Shown one piece after another: positions 19,257 through 27,639 of a stretch of 64,000 nt of DNA. Every line of letters starts with the position of its first letter. Positions within the stretch are counted from its first letter, which is position 1. The DNA is taken from contig NZ_CP009747.1 of assembly GCF_000800255.1 (NCBI RefSeq), forward strand, positions 806,001 to 870,000, given 5' to 3'. Source of the DNA: Pseudomonas parafulva (GTDB lineage: Bacteria; Pseudomonadota; Gammaproteobacteria; Pseudomonadales; Pseudomonadaceae). Below the pieces are notes generated by a model. It was not told the origin of the DNA and ran no database searches. It saw only the letters and a program-made list of their open reading frames with translations. A program made the translations under genes and the position numbers.

Positions 19257-20032
19257 GCATCGAATTGCGGACCAATTGGGTCGCCCTCAACACCATCGTC
19301 TACCGTGAAGTACGTCGTTTCCTGCGCATCTGGCCGCAAACACTGCTGCCGCCAGCCATCACCATGGTCTTGTACTTCGTCATCTTCGGAAACCTGATCG
19401 GCCGGCAGATCGGCGACATGGGCGGCTTCACCTACATGGAGTACATCGTGCCGGGGCTGATCATGATGTCGGTGATCACCAACTCTTATGGCAACGTGGT
19501 GTCGAGCTTCTTCGGCAGTAAGTTTCAACGCTCCATCGAAGAGCTGATGGTCTCGCCGGTGTCGCCGCATACCATCCTGGTGGGCTATGTGCTGGGTGGC
19601 GTGTTGCGTGGTCTGGCAGTGGGCGTGATCGTGACGATCCTGTCGATGTTCTTCACCCATCTGCAGGTTCACCATCTGGGCGTGACGGTTGTGGTGGTGC
19701 TGTTCACCGCGACGATCTTTTCGCTGCTGGGCTTCGTCAACGCGGTTTTTGCACGGAATTTCGACGACATTTCGATCATCCCGACCTTTGTGCTGACACC
19801 GCTGACCTACCTGGGCGGGGTGTTCTATTCGATCAACCTGTTGCCGCCGTTCTGGCAGACCGTGTCGCTGGCCAACCCGGTGTTGCACATGGTCAACTCG
19901 TTCCGCTACGGCATTCTAGGGGTGTCGGATATCAGCATTGGCACCGCGATCACCTTCATGGTGGTGGCCACTGCACTGCTCTACGCACTGTGCATCCGAC
20001 TCCTGGTCAGTGGGCGTGGCATGCGGGCGTGA
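19253..20032 (+). CDS. ABC-2 type transporter permease
   Basis: A 259-residue integral membrane protein of the YadH/ABC-2 family with about six transmembrane helices (near 28-50, 60-82, 108-135, 138-165, 175-195, 228-250). The conserved FVLTPLTYLGGVFY segment precedes the last loop. It is coupled to the ATPase gene by a 4-bp overlap. The last 117 bp lie antisense to the end of the convergent DUF2062 gene. Confidence 0.93.
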   Translation: MSIELRTNWVALNTIVYREVRRFLRIWPQTLLPPAITMVLYFVIFGNLIGRQIGDMGGFTYMEYIVPGLIMMSVITNSYGNVVSSFFGSKFQRSIEELMVSPVSPHTILVGYVLGGVLRGLAVGVIVTILSMFFTHLQVHHLGVTVVVVLFTATIFSLLGFVNAVFARNFDDISIIPTFVLTPLTYLGGVFYSINLLPPFWQTVSLANPVLHMVNSFRYGILGVSDISIGTAITFMVVATALLYALCIRLLVSGRGMRA

Positions 20033-20542
20033 GCTTCTGAGCTTGCGCCGACGCCACTGGCGACCGACCCACCAGCGCCAGTAGAACAGTGTGCTGAAGT
20101 AGGCGGCGATGCCCAGAAGTACGCCGCATACCACCGACCCCAGCAGGAAGGGCTGCCATACGGTGGAGAGCTGGTCGGTGATCCACTGAAAAGTCAGCTC
20201 GTCTGGCAGCGTGCGCGGTGGCACTTGCATCAGCCAGGCCCCGGTCATGTAAGTGACGAAGAACACCGGTGGCATGGTCAGCGGGTTGGTCAGCCACACC
20301 AAGCTCACGGCAATGGGCAGGTTGCCCCGTACGGGAATGGCCAAGGCTGCAGCCAGCAGCATTTGCATGGGAATGGGGATCAGCGCCGCGAACAGTCCGA
20401 CACCCATGGCACGAGCCACCGAATGGCGGTTCAGGTGCCAGAGGTTGGGGTCATGAAGTAATCGGCCGAAGAAGCGTAAGGATTTGTGTTCCCTGATGCT
20501 GGTCGGATCCGGCATGTAGCGTTTGAATAATCGGCGCGGCAT
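19916..20542 (-). CDS. DUF2062 membrane protein
   Basis: A 208-residue DUF2062 protein with an N-terminal basic segment, then hydrophobic helices (about 45-75, 80-105, 140-165) and the family-typical SLVWLTNPLTMPPVFF. It ends in a basic, low-complexity tail. Function is not established. The start at 20542 has a G-rich stretch upstream and matches the family MPRRLFKRYMP start. Its last 38 codons or so overlap the ABC permease gene on the other strand. It is divergent from comEC, as in other pseudomonads. Confidence 0.85.
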   Translation of the reverse strand: MPRRLFKRYMPDPTSIREHKSLRFFGRLLHDPNLWHLNRHSVARAMGVGLFAALIPIPMQMLLAAALAIPVRGNLPIAVSLVWLTNPLTMPPVFFVTYMTGAWLMQVPPRTLPDELTFQWITDQLSTVWQPFLLGSVVCGVLLGIAAYFSTLFYWRWWVGRQWRRRKLRSSRPHATPTDQESDAQCVEQCSGHHHEGDRGANADIRHP

Positions 20543-20685
20543 GTAGGCCCCCGGGGCTGGAGTAGGGCGAGTATGCCGCGATTTCACCGCAATCTCGTTC
20601 AGAGTTTGTGACAATTATTGAGTGAGCTCTGAGGGCATTGGCGCCTAGGCTGCAGGGGCGTTGATGCTTGCGGAGCTCTATTTCT

Positions 20686-22908
20686 ATGCGCACAGGGATG
20701 TTTGCGCTGGTGCTCGGGTTGTTGAGCCTGGGTTTGTGGCCTGCCTTGCCATCGGTCGGGTGGCTTTTCCTTCTGTCGTTGTTGGCGCTGTTGTGCCTGC
20801 GCAGCCGCGCCTGGCCGCTGGGCTGGCTGTTGCTGGGCGTGTGTTGGGCCTGCTGGTCGGCGCAGCAGGCTCTGGACGATCGCCTGGCCAGCGGTCTGGA
20901 TGGCCGCACCTTGTGGTTGGAGGGCAGGGTGGTGGGGCTTCCGGCGTACTCCGGCGGCACTGTGCGCTTCGACCTTGAGGATGCGCAGTCGCGGCGTGGT
21001 GCGCTGCCTCGGCACGTCCAGTTGAGTTGGTTCGGCGGCCCGACGATCAGGGCGGGTGAACGCTGGCGACTGGCGGTGACACTCAGGCAGCCGAGCGGTC
21101 TGCTCAACCCCCATGGTGCGGATCGCGAAGCGATGTTTCTGGCTCGTCGCATTGGTGCCACCGGAACAGTCAAGGCCGGCGAGAGACTGGAGCCGGTCCG
21201 AGGCGGATGGCGGGATCGCTTGCGTCAGCGGCTGCTGGCAGTGGATGCGCACGGACGTGAATCGGTGCTGGCGGCTTTGCTGCTGGGGGATGGCTCGGGC
21301 CTGACGCGCACGGACTGGCAAACCTTGCAGGCCACTGGCACCGTGCATTTGCTGGTTATTTCCGGACAACACATCGGTCTGCTGGCAGGGCTGATTTACG
21401 GCGTCATTGCCGGCTTGGCTCGTCTAGGCGTGTGGCCTGGGCGCTGGCCGTGGCTACCTTGGGCGTGTGGTCTGGCGATGGCTTCGGCGTTGGGCTACGG
21501 GGCGCTGGCTGGATTCCAAGTGCCCGTGCAGCGTGCCTGCCTGATGCTGGCTACGGTGCTGCTCTGGCGTCTGCGCTTTCGCCACTTGGGCGCCTTCTTT
21601 CCGCTATTGCTGGCGCTGACCGGTGTGCTGCTGCTCGAGCCACTGGCAAGCCTGCTGCCAGGTTTCTGGTTGTCCTTCACTGCCGTGGCCACCTTGATCT
21701 ACTGTTTCAGTGGGCGTCTGGGCCGCTGGCGTCCTTGGCAAGCCTGGAGTCGCGCGCAATGGGTGATCGCGATCGGTTTGCTGCCTGCATTGCTGGCGCT
21801 GGGCCTGCCGATCAGCCTCAGCGCACCGTTGGTCAATCTGCTGGCCGTGCCCTGGATCAGCCTGGCTGTTTTACCTCTGGCGTTGCTCGGCACGGCCTTG
21901 TTACCGCTGACGGGCGTCGGCGAGAGTTTGTTATGGGCGGCCGGCGGGTTGATCGACATCATGTTCCGCACGCTCGGCCTGTTGGCCGAATGGCAACCGG
22001 CGTGGCTGCCTCGTCCCTTGCCGCTGTGGCGTTGGAGCCTGGTGTGTGCCGGTGCGCTGCTGCTGCTGTCACCGCGCGGCGCGCCGCTCAAGGGTCTGGG
22101 GGCGGTGATGCTCCTGGCGCTATGGACGCCCCGCGATCACATCCCGCATGGACAGGCAGAGATCTGGCAGTTGGACGTCGGCCAAGGCCTGGCGGTACTG
22201 CTGCGTACGCGGCATCACAGCCTGCTCTACGACGCCGGGCCAGCCACCCGTTTCAGCGATCTTGGGGAAAGCGTGGTACTGCCAACGTTGCGCAAGCTCG
22301 GTGTCGATCAGCTCAATGTGATGTTGATCAGTCATGCCCATGCCGACCACGCGGGCGGTGCTGCGGCGGTGTATCGAGGACTGCCGATCGCGCGCGTGCT
22401 GGCAGGCGAGCCGCTGGCGCTGCCAGCCTCGCTGCAGGCGCAAGCGTGCGCCAGCGGCGAGCGCTGGGAATGGGACGGCGTGCATTTCTCGCTGTGGCAC
22501 TGGCCGCAGGGCAAGAGCAGCAACGACCGCTCCTGTGTATTGATGGTCGAGGCTCAGGGCGAGCGCTTACTGCTCGCTGGCGATATGGAGACGGCCGCCG
22601 AGCGCGTCTGGCTGAAAGAAAACGTATCGCCACGCATCGACTGGCTGCAGTCACCGCATCACGGCAGCCGCAGTTCCTCCACCGAGCCGTTCATGCGCGC
22701 AACGGCGCCACGTGGCGTATTGATTTCCCGAGGGCGACACAACATGTTCGGTCACCCTCATCCCCAAGTGATCGAACGCTATCGACGGCATGGTCTGACC
22801 GTGCATGATACGGCTCTGCATGGCGCGTTGCGCCTGTCGCTGGGTGCCCATGGCGACGTCGAGGGGCTTGGTCTGCAGAGGCGTTTCTGGCGCGGGCCAC
22901 CGTCCTGA
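20686..22908 (+). CDS. comEC: DNA internalization channel ComEC/Rec2
   Basis: This 740-residue polytopic protein forms the inner-membrane DNA channel in natural transformation. An N-terminal membrane region and DUF4131-like domain (about 1-170) come first. The Competence domain follows with many transmembrane helices (about 190-460), including LVISGQHIGLLAGLIY. A C-terminal metallo-beta-lactamase domain (about 490-730) has the HAHADH metal motif (550-555). Full length, no frameshift. The ATG at 20686 has GGAG about 10 nt upstream; an in-frame TTG at 20668 is less likely. Whether the organism is transformable cannot be told. Confidence 0.93.
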   Translation: MRTGMFALVLGLLSLGLWPALPSVGWLFLLSLLALLCLRSRAWPLGWLLLGVCWACWSAQQALDDRLASGLDGRTLWLEGRVVGLPAYSGGTVRFDLEDAQSRRGALPRHVQLSWFGGPTIRAGERWRLAVTLRQPSGLLNPHGADREAMFLARRIGATGTVKAGERLEPVRGGWRDRLRQRLLAVDAHGRESVLAALLLGDGSGLTRTDWQTLQATGTVHLLVISGQHIGLLAGLIYGVIAGLARLGVWPGRWPWLPWACGLAMASALGYGALAGFQVPVQRACLMLATVLLWRLRFRHLGAFFPLLLALTGVLLLEPLASLLPGFWLSFTAVATLIYCFSGRLGRWRPWQAWSRAQWVIAIGLLPALLALGLPISLSAPLVNLLAVPWISLAVLPLALLGTALLPLTGVGESLLWAAGGLIDIMFRTLGLLAEWQPAWLPRPLPLWRWSLVCAGALLLLSPRGAPLKGLGAVMLLALWTPRDHIPHGQAEIWQLDVGQGLAVLLRTRHHSLLYDAGPATRFSDLGESVVLPTLRKLGVDQLNVMLISHAHADHAGGAAAVYRGLPIARVLAGEPLALPASLQAQACASGERWEWDGVHFSLWHWPQGKSSNDRSCVLMVEAQGERLLLAGDMETAAERVWLKENVSPRIDWLQSPHHGSRSSSTEPFMRATAPRGVLISRGRHNMFGHPHPQVIERYRRHGLTVHDTALHGALRLSLGAHGDVEGLGLQRRFWRGPPS

Positions 22909-23021
22909 ACCTGCCTTAACGGCACTGGCTCAATCAACCTGAGGAAGCCCTGACCTCCGGCAGATGAGCGTCTGGCGCGCCTATGGTAGAGTGGCGACCA
23001 TTTTCAGGGGGAATGCTTACT

Positions 23022-23657
23022 GTGTGGGAACTGGTCAAGTCTGGCGGCTGGATGATGCTGCCGATCATTCTGAGCTCCGTCGCTGCCATGGCGATCGTGG
23101 TCGAGCGCCTGTGGACCCTGCGTGCCAGCCGCGTCGCGCCCTCCCATTTGCTGGGGCAGGTATGGATGTGGATCAAGGACAAGCAGTTGACCAGCGACAA
23201 GCTCAAGGCGCTGCGTGCCGATTCTCCACTGGGCGAGATTCTTGCGGCAGGTCTGGCCAACTCCCGCCATGGCCGAGAGATCATGAAGGAATGCATCGAA
23301 GAGGCCGCTTCCCGAGTCATCCATGAGCTCGAGCGCTATATCAGCACGCTCGGCACCATCGCCGCCATGGCGCCTCTGCTCGGTCTGCTTGGCACAGTGC
23401 TGGGCATGATCGACATCTTCAGCGCCTTCATGGGCTCGCAGATGACTGCCAATGCCGCCGTGCTCGCTGGGGGTATTTCCAAAGCCTTGGTGACCACCGC
23501 AGCCGGTCTGATGGTGGGCATCCCCGCGGTGTTCTTCCATCGTTTCCTGTTGCGCCGCATCGATGAGCTGGTCGTTGGGATGGAGCAGGAAGCGATCAAA
23601 CTGGTCGAAGTGCTGCAAGGCGACCGCGAGGTCGAGGTGGCCGGAGGCGATGCGTGA
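23022..23657 (+). CDS. MotA/TolQ/ExbB proton channel family protein
   Basis: A 211-residue inner-membrane protein with a transmembrane helix near 8-28 and a helix pair near 110-180 (TLGTIAAMAPLLGLLGTVLGMI). It is expected to form a proton-driven complex with the next gene product. The GTG at 23022 is preferred because AGGGGG lies 10 nt upstream; the ATG at 23013 is only 1 nt from it. The stop overlaps the exbD start (GTGA). Position before lpxK is conserved; this pair is distinct from TolQR and may serve lipid or envelope transport. Confidence 0.88.
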   Translation: MWELVKSGGWMMLPIILSSVAAMAIVVERLWTLRASRVAPSHLLGQVWMWIKDKQLTSDKLKALRADSPLGEILAAGLANSRHGREIMKECIEEAASRVIHELERYISTLGTIAAMAPLLGLLGTVLGMIDIFSAFMGSQMTANAAVLAGGISKALVTTAAGLMVGIPAVFFHRFLLRRIDELVVGMEQEAIKLVEVLQGDREVEVAGGDA

Positions 23658-24088
23658 AGTTTCGGCGTAATCGACAGCGCGAAAACGTCGACATCAACCT
23701 GGCGTCGCTGATCGATGTGGTGTTCGTCCTGCTGCTGTTCTTCGTAGTCACCACTACCTTCACCCGCGAGACGCAATTGCGCGTGGAACTGCCCGAAGCT
23801 GCCAACGGCGCGCCGGCGGTTGCCGATGACGCCAAACTGGTTGAGGTGACCATCAGCGCCGATGGGGTGTATTCAGTGAACAACCATCTGCTGCCCAAGA
23901 GCGATCTGGGCACTTTGACCGAGGCGCTCGAGCGCGAATCCGGCGGGGACAACACCCTGCCACTGGCCATCAGCGCGGATGGCAAGACCCCGCACCAGGC
24001 CGTGATCACGGCGATGGACGCTGCCGGCAAGCTCGGCTTCAGCCATCTGCGCATGACCACCGTCGAGGCGGCCCAGGGGACACCCTGA
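23654..24088 (+). CDS. ExbD/TolR family biopolymer transport protein
   Basis: A 144-residue single-pass membrane protein. The short basic cytoplasmic N-terminus leads to one helix (about 16-35) with the conserved Asp of [13 protein letters not shown], which carries protons in this family, and then a periplasmic domain. GTG start, with a 4-bp overlap to the upstream partner and a 1-bp stop/start overlap to lpxK. Confidence 0.93.
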   Translation: MKFRRNRQRENVDINLASLIDVVFVLLLFFVVTTTFTRETQLRVELPEAANGAPAVADDAKLVEVTISADGVYSVNNHLLPKSDLGTLTEALERESGGDNTLPLAISADGKTPHQAVITAMDAAGKLGFSHLRMTTVEAAQGTP

Positions 24089-25083
24089 TGAGCATCGCCG
24101 ATCGTTTGCTTGCCGCCTGGTACGAAGGGCATCCGGCGTTGGCGCTGCTGCGCCCGCTCGAAGCGCTGTACCGGTGTGTCGTCACCCGCAAGCGTGTGCG
24201 CTTTCTGCAAGGGCAAAGCCCCAGCTACCGTGCACCGGTGCCAGTGATCGTGGTCGGTAACATCACCGTCGGCGGTACCGGCAAGACGCCTATGATCCTG
24301 TGGCTGATCGAGCATTGTCGGCGCCAGGGGCTCAAGGTCGGTGTGGTCAGTCGAGGCTATGGCGCCACGCCGCCCAGCTTGCCGTGGCAGGTCACGCCCG
24401 ATCAACACGCCTCGCAGGCCGGAGACGAACCGCTGCTGATCGTGCAGCGCACAGGCGTGCCGCTGATGATCGACCCGGACCGTTCGCGCGCTGTGCAGGC
24501 GCTGCTGGCCTGCGAGCCATTGGACGTGGTGCTCTGCGATGATGGCATGCAGCACTACCGGCTGGCGCGTGACCTGGAACTGGTGCTGATCGATGCAGCA
24601 CGCGGCTTGGGCAATGGTCGTTGCCTGCCGGCCGGCCCCTTGCGTGAGCCTGTTGAGCGTCTGGCGCAGGTCGATGCGGTGCTGCACAACGGTGCTTCGT
24701 CCGATCCCGAAGGTGGTTTCGCCTTCGCCTTGCGCCCCAGTGCCCTGGTCAATCTGCGCACTGGTGAGCGGCGCGCGCTCGATTACTTCCCTCCCGGGCA
24801 AGCTGTCCATGCCGTGGCCGGCATCGGTAATCCCCAACGTTTCTTCAATACGCTGCTGGGACTAGACTGGCAGCCCGTACCTCATCCGTTTGCCGATCAT
24901 GCTCAGTTCAGCGCGCAGAACCTCAGGTTCACACCCGCGTTGCCGTTGGTCATGACAGAAAAGGATGCGGTGAAATGTCGAGATTTCGCAAGTGACGACT
25001 GGTGGTATCTGGCTGTCGATGCCGAACCTTCTTGCGCGTTCGTCGCTTGGTTCGATCGGCAACTCGACCGCCTGTTGCCTTGA
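24088..25083 (+). CDS. lpxK: Tetraacyldisaccharide 4'-kinase
   Basis: LpxK (331 residues) phosphorylates the 4' position of the lipid A disaccharide precursor at the inner membrane. An N-terminal amphipathic segment is followed by Walker A VGGTGKTP (61-68) and a [11 protein letters not shown] motif, the conserved family signature. It lies in the envelope operon, translationally coupled to exbD, with a 41-bp gap to ycaR. Confidence 0.96.
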   Translation: MSIADRLLAAWYEGHPALALLRPLEALYRCVVTRKRVRFLQGQSPSYRAPVPVIVVGNITVGGTGKTPMILWLIEHCRRQGLKVGVVSRGYGATPPSLPWQVTPDQHASQAGDEPLLIVQRTGVPLMIDPDRSRAVQALLACEPLDVVLCDDGMQHYRLARDLELVLIDAARGLGNGRCLPAGPLREPVERLAQVDAVLHNGASSDPEGGFAFALRPSALVNLRTGERRALDYFPPGQAVHAVAGIGNPQRFFNTLLGLDWQPVPHPFADHAQFSAQNLRFTPALPLVMTEKDAVKCRDFASDDWWYLAVDAEPSCAFVAWFDRQLDRLLP

Positions 25084-25124
25084 CCCCTTTCATTCTTTCG
25101 GCCTCCGGCCTCTAGGACACCCTC

Positions 25125-25310
25125 ATGGACACCAAACTGCTAGATATCCTGGCCTGCCCGATCACCAAGAGTCCGCTCAAGCTCAGTGCCGACAAGACCG
25201 AACTGATCAGCAAGGCTGCTGGCCTGGCCTATCCGATCCGCGAGGGCATCCCGGTGATGTTGGAAAGTGAAGCGCGCACTTTGACTGACGATGAGCGTCT
25301 GGACAAATGA
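25125..25310 (+). CDS. ycaR: Trm112/YcaR family protein
   Basis: A 61-residue Trm112-like protein with [11 protein letters not shown] at the N-terminus and the family's [12 protein letters not shown] segment. Eukaryotic Trm112 activates methyltransferases; the role of the bacterial protein is unproven. Only one cysteine is present, so no zinc ribbon. The stop overlaps the kdsB start by 4 bp. Confidence 0.92.
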   Translation: MDTKLLDILACPITKSPLKLSADKTELISKAAGLAYPIREGIPVMLESEARTLTDDERLDK

Positions 25311-26071
25311 GTGTGACGTTCACGGTCGTTATTCCCGCGCGACTGCACTCCACCCGTCTGCCTGGCAAGCCACTGCTGCCGATTGCCGGTAAACCGATGG
25401 TGCAGCATGTCTGGGAGCAGGCCTGCAAGAGCAGCGCCAGCCGTGTGGTGATTGCGACCGACGACACCAGTATCGTCCAGGCGTGCCAGGCGTTTGGCGC
25501 TGAAGTGCTGCTGACCCGCGCCGACCATGAGTCCGGTACCGACCGACTGGCCGAGGTCGCCGCCCATTTGGGATTGCCCGCAGAAGCCATTGTGGTCAAT
25601 GTGCAGGGTGACGAGCCGTTGATTCCGCCTTCGATCATCGACCAGGTGGCGGTCAATCTGGCAGCTCATCCGGAAGCGGGCATCGCAACCCTCGCCGAGC
25701 CGATCGACGAGCCGCAGACCGTATTCAATCCCAACGCTGTCAAGGTGGTCAGCGACAAGCACGGGCTGGCCCTGACGTTCAGCCGGGCACCACTGCCCTG
25801 GGCGCGCGAAGCGTTCGCCCGTGATCGTGAGCAACTGCCCCATGACGTGCCCTATCGCCGACACATCGGCATGTATGCCTATCGGGTGAGCTTCCTTCAG
25901 GATTTCGTCGGCTGGGGGCCTTGCTGGCTCGAGCAGACTGAATCGCTGGAGCAACTGCGTGCGCTTTGGCATGGGGTGCGTATCCACGTGGCCGATGCGC
26001 TGGAGGCCCCGGCCGTCGGTGTCGATACGGCCGAAGACCTTGAGCGCGTGCGGCGCTTGCTGGAGGTATGA
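25307..26071 (+). CDS. kdsB: 3-deoxy-manno-octulosonate cytidylyltransferase
   Basis: KdsB (254 residues) activates Kdo to CMP-Kdo for the LPS inner core. It shows the nucleotidyltransferase start [26 protein letters not shown] and the PLPWAR motif. Overlaps the genes on both sides by 4 bp, giving translational coupling within the lipid A/LPS operon. Confidence 0.97.
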   Translation: MSVTFTVVIPARLHSTRLPGKPLLPIAGKPMVQHVWEQACKSSASRVVIATDDTSIVQACQAFGAEVLLTRADHESGTDRLAEVAAHLGLPAEAIVVNVQGDEPLIPPSIIDQVAVNLAAHPEAGIATLAEPIDEPQTVFNPNAVKVVSDKHGLALTFSRAPLPWAREAFARDREQLPHDVPYRRHIGMYAYRVSFLQDFVGWGPCWLEQTESLEQLRALWHGVRIHVADALEAPAVGVDTAEDLERVRRLLEV

Positions 26072-26535
26072 TGCGTATCTTGTTCGTCTGCCTGGGCAAT
26101 ATCTGCCGGTCGCCGACCGCTGAGGGCGTGCTGCGCCAGCAGTTGCAGGCTGCCGGGCTTGCTGACCGCGTGCAAGTGGCCTCGGCCGGCACCGGCGACT
26201 GGCACGTGGGTAACCCCCCCGACAGCCGCACCTGCGCAGCTGCCCGGGCGCGCGGCTATGATCTCAGTGCGCAGCGCGCCCAGCAGGTCAAGGCGTCCCA
26301 TTTCAGCGAGTACGACCTGATCCTGGCCATGGACAACAGCAACCTGCGCGACTTGCAGGCCCTGCGTCCGAGCGGTACGAGTGGTGAGCTTGATCTCTTT
26401 CTGCGCCGCTACGGCGCCGCGCTGGATGAAGTGCCGGACCCCTATTACCGCGGCGCCGAGGGTTTCGAGCAGGTCCTCGACTTGATCGAGGCCGCGTGCC
26501 GTGAACTGGTGGTGGATATCAAGGGGCGGATATGA
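26068..26535 (+). CDS. Low molecular weight protein-tyrosine phosphatase
   Basis: A 155-residue LMW-PTP with the P-loop VCLGNICRS (catalytic C8, R14) and the general acid Asp in VPDPYYRG. In pseudomonads this gene lies between kdsB and murB; it might dephosphorylate a bacterial tyrosine kinase or sugar-phosphate enzyme, but no cognate kinase is encoded here. Start could be the ATG at 26068 or the next codon at 26071. Confidence 0.93.
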   Translation: MMRILFVCLGNICRSPTAEGVLRQQLQAAGLADRVQVASAGTGDWHVGNPPDSRTCAAARARGYDLSAQRAQQVKASHFSEYDLILAMDNSNLRDLQALRPSGTSGELDLFLRRYGAALDEVPDPYYRGAEGFEQVLDLIEAACRELVVDIKGRI

Positions 26536-27551
26536 CGATGCAGTGGCAGGAGCATGCGTCGCTCAAGCCGTTCAATACCTTTGGCATCGACGTCAAGGCG
26601 CGGTGGCTGGCACAGGCCCACAACGACGCGCAGGTGCGTTCGGCCTTGGAGAGTGCTATCCAGCGACAGATCCCGGTGCTGGTCATCGGCGGTGGCAGCA
26701 ACATGCTGTTCACTCGCGACGTCGACGCCTTGGTACTGCACATGGCCAGCCGTGGTCGACGGATCTGTAGCGACGATGGCGAACGGGTCGTCGTCGAGGC
26801 CGAGGCCGGTGAGCCTTGGCATCCATTCGTCCAGTGGAGCTTGGCCCAAGGGCTATGCGGTCTGGAAAACCTGAGCCTGATTCCGGGTACGGTTGGCGCT
26901 GCTCCCATGCAGAACGTCGGCGCCTATGGGGTGGAGATCAAGGACGTCTTCGCGGGTTTGACGGCCCTGGATCGACAGACCGGCGAGTTGTGTGAGTTCA
27001 CGCTCGAACACTGTGCGTTCGGCTATCGAGACAGTGTGTTCAAGCGTAACCCAGGCCGCTGGTTGATTCTGCGTGTTCGTTTTCTGCTCAGTCGCACGCT
27101 GAGCGCGCACCTGGATTACGGGCCGGTGCGCCAGCGGCTGCAGGAGCAGGGCATCGAAGCGGTGACGGCGCAGGCTATCAGCGATGCGATCAGCAGCATT
27201 CGCCGTGAGAAGCTGCCGGACCCTGCTGAGTTGGGCAATGCCGGCAGCTTTTTCAAAAATCCTGTCGTTTCAGTTGCCTTGGCTGAGCAGATTCGCACGC
27301 ATTATCCGAATCTTGTGGCTTATCCACAGGCTGACGGTGGGGTGAAACTGGCGGCGGGCTGGTTGATCGAGCAAGCGGGATGGAAAGGCCATCGCGAAGG
27401 TGACGCAGGCGTGCACCGTTTGCAATCGCTGGTGCTGGTCAATCACGGTCTGGCCTCGGGCGCTCAGATGCAGGATCTGGCCCAGCGAATCCAGGCTGAT
27501 ATCCTCGAGCGCTTCGGTGTGGCGCTGGAAATGGAACCCAACGTCTACTAA
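26532..27551 (+). CDS. murB: UDP-N-acetylenolpyruvoylglucosamine reductase
   Basis: MurB (339 residues) makes UDP-MurNAc using FAD and NADPH, the second step of peptidoglycan precursor synthesis. The FAD-binding motif VIGGGSNMLF (near 55), SLIPGTVGAAPMQNVGAYG and the late GNAGSFFKNP (catalytic Ser) are all present; it is a type I enzyme. Overlaps the phosphatase gene by 4 bp and ends the envelope operon at a strong bidirectional terminator. Confidence 0.97.
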   Translation: MTMQWQEHASLKPFNTFGIDVKARWLAQAHNDAQVRSALESAIQRQIPVLVIGGGSNMLFTRDVDALVLHMASRGRRICSDDGERVVVEAEAGEPWHPFVQWSLAQGLCGLENLSLIPGTVGAAPMQNVGAYGVEIKDVFAGLTALDRQTGELCEFTLEHCAFGYRDSVFKRNPGRWLILRVRFLLSRTLSAHLDYGPVRQRLQEQGIEAVTAQAISDAISSIRREKLPDPAELGNAGSFFKNPVVSVALAEQIRTHYPNLVAYPQADGGVKLAAGWLIEQAGWKGHREGDAGVHRLQSLVLVNHGLASGAQMQDLAQRIQADILERFGVALEMEPNVY

Positions 27552-27587
27552 GCCACGGCTACCTCTCGTGCTGGAACGTTGAATAAG

Positions 27588-27623
27588 AAAAGGCCCCGCC
27601 AGTTCGCACTGGCGGGGCCTTTT
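27588..27623 (+). terminator. Bidirectional terminator between murB and rne
   Basis: AAAAGGCCCCGCCAGT-TCGC-ACTGGCGGGGCCTTTT is a perfect 16-bp stem with A and T flanks, between convergent genes. Confidence 0.95.
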
Positions 27624-27639
27624 CATTCAGCAGGCTGAA

